Shown: piece by piece, positions 56,736 through 64,000 of the stretch
How the letters are laid out: each line of letters starts with the position of its first letter
How positions within the stretch are numbered: the stretch's first letter is position 1
Assembly (NCBI RefSeq): GCF_003992065.1
Contig: NZ_RQUZ01000007.1
Coordinates: 80,476 to 144,475 of the forward strand
Reading direction: 5' to 3'
DNA: 64,000 nt
DNA from: Veillonella seminalis
GTDB lineage: Bacteria; Bacillota; Negativicutes; Veillonellales; Veillonellaceae
Notes under the pieces: model-generated
What the model was told of the DNA's origin: nothing
Databases searched by the model: none
What the model saw: only the letters and a program-made list of their open reading frames with translations
Position numbers and translations under genes: made by a program

Positions 56736-56779
56736 TAACATTCTTGCTCTAATTATAAAAAGTTAGAGCAAGAATGTTA
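56736..56779 (-). promoter_or_regulatory. 17-bp inverted-repeat operator over the AbiEi-like gene promoter
   Basis: TAACATTCTTGCTCTAA (56736-56752) and its exact complement (56763-56779) are separated by 10 nt. The minus-strand promoter has TTAACA (56775-56780) and TATAAT (56752-56757), spaced 17 nt. Both boxes touch the repeat arms, so a bound repressor would block RNA polymerase. Confidence 0.78.
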
Positions 56780-56812
56780 AATTATACTACCTATTTATTT
56801 GTTATAAAAACT

Positions 56813-56848
56813 AAAAGAGAGTCCGACTTAAAAGTCAGACTCTCTTTT
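56813..56848 (-). terminator. Terminator after gnd
   Basis: A 17-bp stem (56813-56829 with 56832-56848, one mismatch) with a 2-nt loop precedes a U-rich minus-strand run. Confidence 0.88.
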
Positions 56849-56876
56849 CATGTTCTAAAAATTCATAATTAAATTC

Positions 56877-58307
56877 TTATTTCCCTTCCAATTCAGCTTC
56901 CCATTCGGTATGGAAAATGCCTTCTTGATCAACACGTTCATATGTATGAGCGCCGAAGAAGTCACGCTGTGCCTGAATCATGTTAGCGGACAAGTTGGCA
57001 CGACGATAGCTGTCGTAGTAGTCAAGAGATGCGGAGAACGCCGGAGTCGGAATACCGAAACGTTTTGCTTCGATAATCGCTTCACGCCATTTAGCTTGAT
57101 GTGCTTCAATCGCTTCAATAAAGAACGGATCGAGGAGCAAGTTAGAAAGTTCCGGATTGCGTTCGAACGCTTTTTTAATATCTTCCAAGAATACTGCACG
57201 AATAATGCAACCGCCGCGCCATAAGAGCGCCATATCGCCGAAGTTGATGTTCCAGTTATATTCTTTAGCCGCTGCTTTAATCAACGCAAAGCCCTGTGCG
57301 TAAGAACAAATTTTGGATGCATACAATGCGGAGTGAATGGCATCGATAAAGGCTTTTTTGTCACCTTTGTATTCGCCTTCAGGACCTTTAAGCATCTTAG
57401 CCGCTTCAACGCGTTCATCTTTATAAGCAGACATGCCGCGTGCAAATACAGCTTCCGCGATTGTAGGAATCGGAACCCCTAAATCAAGCGCTTCCTGGCT
57501 GGTCCATTTACCGGTACCTTTCTGGCCTGCTTTGTCGAGGATTTTTTCCAATAACGGTTCGCCCGTTGCTTTATCGCGTACGCGTAAGATTTTGGACGTA
57601 ATTTCAATTAAGTAGGAGTCGAGCACACCTTTATTCCATTCGGTGAACACATTAGCCATTTCTTCAGCACTCATGTGAAGTAATTCTTTCATCATAAAGT
57701 ACGCTTCGGAGATGAGCTGCATATCGCCGTATTCGATGCCGTTGTGTACCATTTTTACATAGTGACCGGCACCGTCATCACCTACATAACTGCAACAAGG
57801 ACCGTCAGCTACTTGAGCAGCGATAGATGTAAAGATCTTTTCCACTTCTTTGTAAGACGTTTCATTACCGCCCGGCATGAGGCTCGGACCGTTAAGTGCA
57901 CCCTCTTCCCCGCCGGATACGCCAACGCCTAAGAAACGGAAACCTTTAGCTTCGAGCTCTTGGCTGCGACGACGAGTATCTTTGAAATAAGAGTTACCGC
58001 CATCGATCAAAATATCGCCTTTATCCAAATATGGCAAGAACGCTGCAATCATATCATCTACCGGTTGGCCGGCTTTTACGAGGAACATGATTTTGCGAGG
58101 TTTAGCAAGCATGTTTACGAGTTCTTCAGGGCTGTGAGCACCGCCGATATTGCCTTCATGGCCGAATTTTGCCAAGAATTCATCCGTTTTCTGCGGTGTA
58201 CGGTTATATACAGCAATGCTGAAACCTTTGTGTGCCACATTGCGTGCCAAGTTCTGACCCATAACGGCCAAACCGACTAAACCGAATTCGTATGTCTTAT
58301 TTTCCAT
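56877..58307 (-). CDS. gnd: 6-phosphogluconate dehydrogenase (decarboxylating)
   Basis: Gnd oxidises 6-phosphogluconate to ribulose-5-phosphate with NADP. GLVGLAVMGQNLARNVAHKGF at the N-terminus, GVSGGEEGALNGPSLMPGG, VKMVHNGIEYGDMQLISEAY and KGTGKWTSQEALDLGVPI identify it. The frame extends to 58340, but the ATG at 58307 (476 residues) is preceded by GAGGAG 7 nt upstream and matches the family start. It overlaps the end of the OLD nuclease gene by 11 nt, so the two are likely co-transcribed. Confidence 0.96.
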   Translation of the reverse strand: MENKTYEFGLVGLAVMGQNLARNVAHKGFSIAVYNRTPQKTDEFLAKFGHEGNIGGAHSPEELVNMLAKPRKIMFLVKAGQPVDDMIAAFLPYLDKGDILIDGGNSYFKDTRRRSQELEAKGFRFLGVGVSGGEEGALNGPSLMPGGNETSYKEVEKIFTSIAAQVADGPCCSYVGDDGAGHYVKMVHNGIEYGDMQLISEAYFMMKELLHMSAEEMANVFTEWNKGVLDSYLIEITSKILRVRDKATGEPLLEKILDKAGQKGTGKWTSQEALDLGVPIPTIAEAVFARGMSAYKDERVEAAKMLKGPEGEYKGDKKAFIDAIHSALYASKICSYAQGFALIKAAAKEYNWNINFGDMALLWRGGCIIRAVFLEDIKKAFERNPELSNLLLDPFFIEAIEAHQAKWREAIIEAKRFGIPTPAFSASLDYYDSYRRANLSANMIQAQRDFFGAHTYERVDQEGIFHTEWEAELEGK

Positions 58308-60117
58308 ATTTCGTCTCCTCTGCCACAGCCAACCACGCATCCTGTTGTTGCGCCAGCTGCTGTGCTTTTTTTATAACTCTTACAAACGCAGGCGGAATAT
58401 CCTCCCGCTCTTTTATATTATCCCCAATACATTTGCCGATGGTAATTCCTTTTTGAAAAAAGAGCCAACTGAAATAATACACTTCCAATAAATGCTCTTC
58501 CCGATTCGGAATCGAATTTAATTTGCGTTCATGAAACGCCCGATTAACCAACCCTTGAAGTGACTCATTTTGCGACTTGGCATACTTAATCAGCTTATCC
58601 ACCCCTTGGGTGATCGCTTTTTTGGACACCAGTTGCGAGCCCCCTTCAAGACTGACCACCATGCGTACAATGGAATCCAAAATGACCCGTTGACGCCGGC
58701 GAATCAAATGACTCACCAAATCATATTCAAAGCAAATTGTATCTGTGAAATATACCTGTTTCTGACCCGCTTTCGCATCAGTCCGTACATCTCTATCATA
58801 TAGGGCAATGACGGGAATGTCAAAGCGGTTAAATAACTCGGCCAAGCGACTGATTGACCCTTGACCGCGGGCATTAATAAGCCCGATTCCGTAAAAGTCG
58901 AGCGGAACCCCCAGCGTTTTGGCAAACTGCCGGAAGCTGCTGTACTCCGTTTCGCCCTCTACTATCATAACACATCGTGTATAGAGTGCCTCTTTCACGG
59001 CGGAAAAATACGCAATCAAATGCTCTTCCGCTTCAGAGGACACTTCAAAATTAACACCGCAGGCGATTTTAACCGAACCCGACGGCTGACGGTAAAAACG
59101 AATAATCTGCCGATAATCATCAGACAATACTTCCGCCGAATGGGTAACAATAAATACATGGCCCAAAATACCGTCGATGCCGAATACATCTTTTAGAATC
59201 CGTAAAAAACCGATATTTTCATTGGCCAGCATTTCTTTAAAATAATCCACCATGGCCCGTTGCATCAGCGGGTTCAAATGGGCTTCCACTTCATCCAGAC
59301 TGACGGCAAGCGGCAAATATCGTTTACCTTTTATGACAACAACACGCGGTTCCAGCTTATTTTGCTGCTTCAAACGAAAAATCTTTTGCACCAAACGAAA
59401 TACCACCATCGTTACGAGGCGCAAAGCATCGGGCGTATAAAAACCGGCGTACCGTTCACCCTTCTCGATTTTAGGATGGGACATTGATCCCCGTTCCATA
59501 AGCGGCCACTGCGTGAGCTGTGCCAATACGATAATCATATAAATCGGCAAATGCGGCATCACCATTTGGAACTGACGAATGCGCAAAGCTATCAGTGACA
59601 TAGACTTCGTGACCGGCGAATCTTTTTTACAAATGGCCACATCAAGAGCCTCTCCGAGCACATCGCGAAGCTCTTCGTAAAAGGACTCATCCATGGTATC
59701 AAAGGAATAGAGCCCGATGTCGCGAAAGGTAAAATACGGCATGTAGGTGAGCGTTTGAAGCGGCACCGAGCGCCGTGCACTGGTAGTCAATACTTCATAG
59801 AGCCGCGGTTTCGCCGCCACGCTGATTTGCTCCCATTCGAGCCAAATGCGACCGTTTTTAACGGCCTTGGTCAAAAGACGAGGCAACTCCTCATGGGGCG
59901 ACACTACAATTTCAAGCCGCACTTTAACCGGTTTTACGATATCGAAGAAATCTCCGGCTACCAGGCGTTGACCCGACGTCATGATGCGAATCAAATCCAA
60001 TAAATTGGTCTTCCCGATAGAGTTTTCACCAATCAGATAATTACAATGCTCGTGAAAACTCAATTTCATACGATCCAAGTTACGAAAATTATCAATTTCC
60101 AAAGTTGCTAAGTACAT
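58297..60117 (-). CDS. OLD-family ATP-dependent nuclease (AAA ATPase plus TOPRIM)
   Basis: The 606-residue protein has an ABC-type ATPase with Walker A GENSIGKT (30-37), Walker B SLDEVEAH (273-280) and switch THS (325-327). A TOPRIM nuclease domain follows, with VMIVEGETE (Glu387) and LYDRD (Asp441, Asp443). OLD proteins of phages and bacteria act in DNA processing and anti-phage defence. No UvrD-like helicase lies beside it, so it is class 1-like and not Gabija (GajA with GajB). It lies 24 nt after the EamA gene and overlaps gnd. Confidence 0.88.
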   Translation of the reverse strand: MYLATLEIDNFRNLDRMKLSFHEHCNYLIGENSIGKTNLLDLIRIMTSGQRLVAGDFFDIVKPVKVRLEIVVSPHEELPRLLTKAVKNGRIWLEWEQISVAAKPRLYEVLTTSARRSVPLQTLTYMPYFTFRDIGLYSFDTMDESFYEELRDVLGEALDVAICKKDSPVTKSMSLIALRIRQFQMVMPHLPIYMIIVLAQLTQWPLMERGSMSHPKIEKGERYAGFYTPDALRLVTMVVFRLVQKIFRLKQQNKLEPRVVVIKGKRYLPLAVSLDEVEAHLNPLMQRAMVDYFKEMLANENIGFLRILKDVFGIDGILGHVFIVTHSAEVLSDDYRQIIRFYRQPSGSVKIACGVNFEVSSEAEEHLIAYFSAVKEALYTRCVMIVEGETEYSSFRQFAKTLGVPLDFYGIGLINARGQGSISRLAELFNRFDIPVIALYDRDVRTDAKAGQKQVYFTDTICFEYDLVSHLIRRRQRVILDSIVRMVVSLEGGSQLVSKKAITQGVDKLIKYAKSQNESLQGLVNRAFHERKLNSIPNREEHLLEVYYFSWLFFQKGITIGKCIGDNIKEREDIPPAFVRVIKKAQQLAQQQDAWLAVAEETKYGK

Positions 60118-60141
60118 ATCGGCACCTACCTTTGTTAGGGC

Positions 60142-60996
60142 TTATACTTTAACGTTTTGCTCTTTTAAACGAGCAAGCATAACCGATGCGATAAACATCA
60201 TAATACCGGCCAAGATCGTCATCCACGATAAGGTTTCGTCAAAAATCACAAAGCCCCACATGGCGTTGAAGAATACGCCGATATATTGTAAAAATTGTGC
60301 CACAATCGCATTGGTGGCCACAAATGCACCGGTTAAGAAGAATTGGGCAAACACGGAAATCCCGCCGATAATGCCAAGGATAACCCATTGCCGCATATCA
60401 GGCCATACAAAATTAGGTCCCATCAAAAGACCACCGACAAGCATGGTAGTCACTAAGAAATAAAACATAATTTCATAATTATTGTGATGGCCGGCCATAG
60501 TGAGCTTACGAATAGTCGTATAGGCTGCAGCCGCAAAAGCTGATCCCGCGATGGCATAGAGCGAATACCAATGGAACTCGCTGAATGACCACGGCTTAAC
60601 CATAATGGCAACAGCTGCCAAAATCACCAAGAGCCATTTGCCGGCTCCTTTCGGAACCGACTCTTTCAGATAGAGCGTGCTGAAAATGAACACAAAAATG
60701 CCGGACAATTGGAATAAAATCGCCACATCGGCTAATTTCATGTACGCCAGGGCAATAAAGTTACACAAGTTGCCGAGCCCGCCGAAAATTCCGCGAATCG
60801 TTAGCATCCCACGGTTTTCGGTAGAAAAGGCAATGCCCTTAAGCTGCATATATGCCAGGACCGCTACCGTGCCGATGAGACCGCGGAAAAAGGTAATCTC
60901 CGCCGCCGGCATGGCTTGGCCCAACATTTTTACAAATAAATTCATGATACTAAATGCCAAAGCGGATGCGATGGCATAGAAAAAAGCTTGTCTCAC
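60142..60996 (-). CDS. EamA/DMT-family transporter
   Basis: The 284-residue protein has ten hydrophobic segments in two EamA repeats. The first repeat includes EITFFRGLIGTVAVLAYMQ and LAYMKLADVAILFQLSGIFVFIFSTLYL; the second ends in VIFDETLSWMTILAGIMMFIAS. Substrate is unknown; the family exports or imports metabolites such as amino acids. It starts the EamA-OLD-gnd run. Confidence 0.85.
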   Translation of the reverse strand: MRQAFFYAIASALAFSIMNLFVKMLGQAMPAAEITFFRGLIGTVAVLAYMQLKGIAFSTENRGMLTIRGIFGGLGNLCNFIALAYMKLADVAILFQLSGIFVFIFSTLYLKESVPKGAGKWLLVILAAVAIMVKPWSFSEFHWYSLYAIAGSAFAAAAYTTIRKLTMAGHHNNYEIMFYFLVTTMLVGGLLMGPNFVWPDMRQWVILGIIGGISVFAQFFLTGAFVATNAIVAQFLQYIGVFFNAMWGFVIFDETLSWMTILAGIMMFIASVMLARLKEQNVKV

Positions 60997-61118
60997 GTTG
61001 TCACTACTTTCTTTAGTTCTGTCACTAATATTATGTTGCTATATAGTATTAACAAACAACGTTAGCGTTAACAAGTAGTCGCCACGGTTTAATAACTCGT
61101 CATTAACCTCTATACAGC

Positions 61119-62618
61119 TTATTTTTTGAACGTATCGACAAAAGCAAGAATTTCTTTCCCCATTGATTCTTTATCAATGACTTTGGTAAAACGTAATTCC
61201 TTAGACTGCAAAGCTGCAAGTTGTTTAGGGAACGCCACGCCCGTCACGGCACTGATGTGCTCAAGGCTTTCATACGGCGTATCGCCTGTCTGAATTTCCA
61301 GAGCTTCGCAAATCGGATTCGGGAATTTAAACGGATGCGCCGTCGCGGCAATCACCGTATGACGACCGCCATCTTCCGGATGCTCGCGCAATTCTTTCAT
61401 GTAGGCGCCCATGGCCACCGCCGTGTGCGGATCCATCAAGTAACCGTAAGAATTATAAATCTGTGCAATCACAGCTTTCGTTTCTTCGTCGGACATATAC
61501 TGACCGCTGAAATCTTTCTGGATGCGCTGTAATTCTTCAGCCGTTACCGACAAAGAACCTTTTTGTTTCAAATCCTTCATACGACTGTTGGTTGCTTCAT
61601 AATCTTCGCCGCTCACATAATATAAGAAACGTTCAAAATTGGAACTTTCCAAAATATCCATGGACGGTGAAATCGTCGTGTAGAATTCGCGTTTCATATC
61701 ATAGGTGCCTGTTTTGAAAAAGTCTGTCAAAACATTGTTACGGTTGGAAGCACAAATCAGCTTACCGATAGGCACACCCATCTTTTTCGCATAATAAGCG
61801 GCCAAAATATTGCCGAAATTACCGGTCGGTACCACCACATTAAACGCTTCATCGCGATGAATCGCACCTTGATTTACAAGTTCCGCATACGCCGCCACAT
61901 AATAAACCACCTGCGGTGCCAAACGACCGATATTAATGGAATTGGCACTGGAAAAGCGAACGCCCTTAGCCGCCACTTTTTCAGCCATCGATTCATCTAC
62001 AAAAAGACGTTTTAAAAACTGCTGTGCATCGTCAAAATTACCGCGAATCGCCGTTACATTGACATTGTCGCCTTCCTGTTTTTGCATCTGTTCCTGCTGC
62101 ATCGGACTCACGCCGTCAGTCGGATAAAAGACCTGAATATGAGTCCCCACTACGTCTTTAAAACCTTCCAACGCCGCTTTACCCGTGTCACCGGAAGTAG
62201 CCGTCAAAATAAGCACCTCATCCGTTTCTTTTTCCGCTTCTTTGGCTGCCACCAACAAGTATGGAAACAAAGACAAGGCCATATCTTTAAAAGCCTGCGT
62301 ACGTCCGTGGAACAACTCGAGTACCGACAAACGTTCCAAGATGGAATGCAACGGCGCAATGTCAGGCGTACTGAAATTAGCTTTGCTGTAAGCCGATGCT
62401 ATCATGGAACGCAATTCCGCTTCATCAAAACTTGTGAAAAGATTTTTTAATACGATATACGCAATATCCTCATAAGATTTTTCCGCTACCATGTCATACG
62501 TCAAACAACGCTCCGGAAATAAGGCCGGCACATATAAGCCGCCGTCACTCGCTAACCCGTGGAGCAACGCATACGTTTCGTTTACCGTTTCTTCACTTCG
62601 TGTACTTCGATACTTCAT
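61119..62618 (-). CDS. thrC: Threonine synthase
   Basis: PLP enzyme converting O-phosphohomoserine to threonine. The 499 residues belong to the long form. The N-terminus MKYRSTRSEE and the PLP-lysine segment FHGRTQAFKDMALSL (Lys111) are characteristic; TATSGDTGKAALEGF and VVPTGNFGNILAAYYAKKMG follow. No T-box or leader peptide is obvious upstream. Confidence 0.95.
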   Translation of the reverse strand: MKYRSTRSEETVNETYALLHGLASDGGLYVPALFPERCLTYDMVAEKSYEDIAYIVLKNLFTSFDEAELRSMIASAYSKANFSTPDIAPLHSILERLSVLELFHGRTQAFKDMALSLFPYLLVAAKEAEKETDEVLILTATSGDTGKAALEGFKDVVGTHIQVFYPTDGVSPMQQEQMQKQEGDNVNVTAIRGNFDDAQQFLKRLFVDESMAEKVAAKGVRFSSANSINIGRLAPQVVYYVAAYAELVNQGAIHRDEAFNVVVPTGNFGNILAAYYAKKMGVPIGKLICASNRNNVLTDFFKTGTYDMKREFYTTISPSMDILESSNFERFLYYVSGEDYEATNSRMKDLKQKGSLSVTAEELQRIQKDFSGQYMSDEETKAVIAQIYNSYGYLMDPHTAVAMGAYMKELREHPEDGGRHTVIAATAHPFKFPNPICEALEIQTGDTPYESLEHISAVTGVAFPKQLAALQSKELRFTKVIDKESMGKEILAFVDTFKK

Positions 62619-62897
62619 CTCTCTGCCCTCATATTTCTGCTAATTTAAAATAATAATAGAGAATTTCCCTATTACTTCTTTCAATTAATTATACCGAAAA
62701 TACACATTTTTTACTACCCACCAACGGTGACGCTTTACCCTTTAATTACTGGTTTGTTATAAGTTATTACATTATTTTTACAAAAAATGAAGGTATAAAA
62801 GTTTACATTACACAGGATTGATTCGATATTTAAAATACTTTAGTTGACACTCCTTCAATAATTTTTACATATTTTTTAAACTTTCCTCCTATAAGGG
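62619..62897. other. AT-rich gap between thrC and tRNA-Lys without a gene
   Basis: No frame with a ribosome-binding site is seen. A TATAAT box on the minus strand near 62690 is a likely thrC promoter. On the plus strand TTGACA followed by CATATT about 18 nt later (near 62844-62873) could be a second promoter ahead of the tRNA. Confidence 0.45.
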
Positions 62898-62926
62898 TTT
62901 ACATTTCGAAACAATAAGTATATAAT
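62898..62926 (+). promoter_or_regulatory. Promoter of tRNA-Lys
   Basis: TTTACA (62898-62903) and TATAAT (62921-62926) with 17-nt spacing lie 14 nt before the tRNA. Confidence 0.75.
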
Positions 62927-62940
62927 AGCTATATTGTTGT

Positions 62941-63016
62941 GGACCACTAGCTCAGCTGGCAGAGCACCTGACTCTTAATCAGGGTGTCCAGGGTTCGAAC
63001 CCCTGGTGGTCCACCA
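62941..63016 (+). tRNA. tRNA-Lys (anticodon CUU)
   Basis: A 76-nt cloverleaf: acceptor GGACCAC pairs with GTGGTCC, discriminator A, and CCA is encoded. The D-arm is GCTC..GAGC. The anticodon stem CCTGA/TCAGG holds loop CTCTTAA, anticodon CTT at 34-36. T-arm CCAGG/CCTGG with loop GTTCGAA. It reads AAG codons. Confidence 0.97.
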
Positions 63017-63059
63017 TTTTTATGCCTAAATTTTGAAAATATTGCACTTTAAATTAAAT

Positions 63060-63124
63060 AAAGAGCGGTAGCAATACTTAATCCCAATTTGAGATTACAG
63101 GTATTTGCTACCGCTCTTTTTACT
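63060..63124. terminator. Bidirectional terminator between tRNA-Lys and the autotransporter fragment
   Basis: A perfect 15-bp stem, AAAGAGCGGTAGCAA (63060-63074) with 63105-63119, has a 30-nt loop. A T-run follows on the plus side and the minus side ends in AT-rich sequence, so it can end both the tRNA and the minus-strand adhesin transcript. Confidence 0.82.
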
Positions 63125-63205
63125 TTATTCAATTGTAATACTTTATGCAGTTATAATGCGACATTGATCCTCTACACACTATTTAGCTACAAATATTCTC
63201 TCCTC

Positions 63206-64000
63206 TTATTTGTTAACCAACGAATTCACAAGCTCAGTCAATTCTTCGATACGTTGTTTCTGTTCTTCCAATTGAGCACTTTGCGTATCCAATTTCTGAT
63301 TTTGCGACTGAATCATGGACTGCTGATCGTTAACTACACCACGGAGATTATCGATTTCCTGAGCCATAGCCTGACTGGAACCGTAATTAGTTGTCTGACC
63401 GGCACCAACACGATTTACTCTATTATCCAGTTTGTTAATTTGATTTCCTAAATAGTTCATATTGGATCCGATATTCGTTACCGCACTATTCAACTGACCT
63501 ACATTAACTGCATCAGTTTCAGCTTCACCGGCTGCTACATCATGAATCTGATTTTTACCCATGCTAATAGTATCACTAGTAAGCTTAATATCTGATTTAG
63601 CTGAATCAGTAGCCTTAATAGTTACACCGTCCGTATTAACCGTAGTGTTACCGGCTACAAGTTCCGTAGTAGTTACACTATCAGTGGCAATAATAGTTGC
63701 TGTATCACCGGAGCCTACAGTAACACGTTCTAAACCGGAAAGTTTAGATGATAATTTAACTTTAAAGCCTTTAGCTCCATCATTAACGACACCAATATTA
63801 CCATCAGTTAAGGTTTCTGTTGCTCCACCGGTGATACTTAAGACTTCCGCATTACCAACTTCAATTGTTTCACCGGTATCACTAATAAATTCGCGTTTAG
63901 CATTTTGAATGGCTTCAATATCTGTGGTTAATTGTAAACTGAAATTGAACATATAAAAAATCCATAGTGAATACCGATTTGTGTTATGATTAATGTCGCT
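63206..64000 (-). CDS. Trimeric autotransporter (YadA-like) C-terminal fragment lacking the membrane anchor
   Basis: The frame is open from the right window edge to its stop at 63206. An ATG at 63952 has no ribosome-binding site, so the 5' end probably lies outside. The passenger part shows VTVGSGDTATI and VNTDGVTIKATD repeats. A head-stalk neck follows: QIHDVAAGEAETDAVNVGQL (about 135-154 from that ATG). A coiled coil ends in NRVNRVGAG (178-186), where the YadA beta-barrel normally begins. Instead it passes directly to SSQAMAQEIDNLRGVVNDQ and a second coiled coil ending at residue 248. The anchor is thus absent: either a remnant, or a soluble stalk protein. Confidence 0.72.
   Translation of the reverse strand, partial: SDINHNTNRYSLWIFYMFNFSLQLTTDIEAIQNAKREFISDTGETIEVGNAEVLSITGGATETLTDGNIGVVNDGAKGFKVKLSSKLSGLERVTVGSGDTATIIATDSVTTTELVAGNTTVNTDGVTIKATDSAKSDIKLTSDTISMGKNQIHDVAAGEAETDAVNVGQLNSAVTNIGSNMNYLGNQINKLDNRVNRVGAGQTTNYGSSQAMAQEIDNLRGVVNDQQSMIQSQNQKLDTQSAQLEEQKQRIEELTELVNSLVNK

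Noticed and set aside
58297..60117. Gabija (GajA) nuclease
   Set aside because: There is no UvrD-like GajB gene on either side; neighbours are gnd and an EamA transporter.
63017..63059. Integration site (att) beside tRNA-Lys
   Set aside because: No integrase and no direct repeat of the tRNA 3' end were seen in the window; the adhesin fragment alone is not evidence of an island.

Overview
The window reads as a chromosomal segment of a diderm member of the Firmicutes (class Negativicutes). Veillonella or a close relative is the best guess, but the genus is an inference from gene content and not a database match. Three lines of evidence point there. First, gene order is that of Firmicutes: folE-folP-folB-folK, ftsB/divIC, an S1-domain gene, tilS-hpt-ftsH, birA-coaX-dusB-greA-lysS, and tal-glpX-murA. 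Second, there are outer-membrane traits: the lipid-trafficking genes mlaE/mlaF and a trimeric autotransporter fragment. Third, the heme genes are hemE-cpfC-cgoX-hemQ, the coproporphyrin-dependent route. Almost everything lies on the minus strand. The plus-strand genes are a vitamin B6 pair, a DUF805 gene, an orphan 134-residue gene, an FAH-family gene and tRNA-Lys.

Layout. 1-7.9 kb is an envelope block read right to left: murA, mreB with an N-terminal extension, an AMIN/phosphodiester-glycosidase-like protein, a secreted lipoyl-fold protein, an S55 (SpoIVB-type) protease-like protein, mlaE, and mlaF cut by the left edge. 8-26.7 kb is housekeeping: sugar phosphate enzymes, two aminoacyl-tRNA synthetases, GreA, DusB, CoaX, BirA, FtsH, Hpt, TilS, Ppx/GppA, an S1 protein, FtsB, the folate genes and an ABC-F protein. 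26.7-35.4 kb is one long operon, oppB-C-D-F, then a class-A-beta-lactamase-like protein without a signal peptide, an oligopeptide-binding lipoprotein, and an LD-carboxypeptidase fused to an M20 amidohydrolase. It looks like a peptide or murein-peptide import and trimming pathway. 35.6-38 kb holds a pyridoxal kinase with an ECF S-component, then a DUF805 protein.

38-39.6 kb holds an unrecognised three-gene unit: a 395-residue membrane protein, a 39-residue protein and a 49-residue YvrJ-like protein. 39.8-45.6 kb has a single-chain CydD-CydC exporter, a PepSY protein and an AI-2E family permease. 45.7-50 kb is the heme operon. 50.2-56 kb has DoxX, a secreted protein, GlnRS, a 2-hydroxyacid dehydrogenase, a hypothetical gene and an FAH hydrolase. 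56-61 kb carries two defence-type genes: an orphan AbiEi-like antitoxin whose promoter lies inside a 17-bp inverted repeat, and an OLD-family nuclease in a run with an EamA transporter and gnd. The right end has thrC, tRNA-Lys(CUU) and a YadA-like fragment that seems to have lost its beta-barrel anchor.

Most worth following up are the opp/beta-lactamase-like/LD-carboxypeptidase-M20 operon, the YvrJ unit with a hairpin that can hide its ribosome-binding site, the orphan AbiEi gene, the OLD nuclease next to gnd, and the barrel-less autotransporter. Coordinates and motifs were read by eye; no searches were run.
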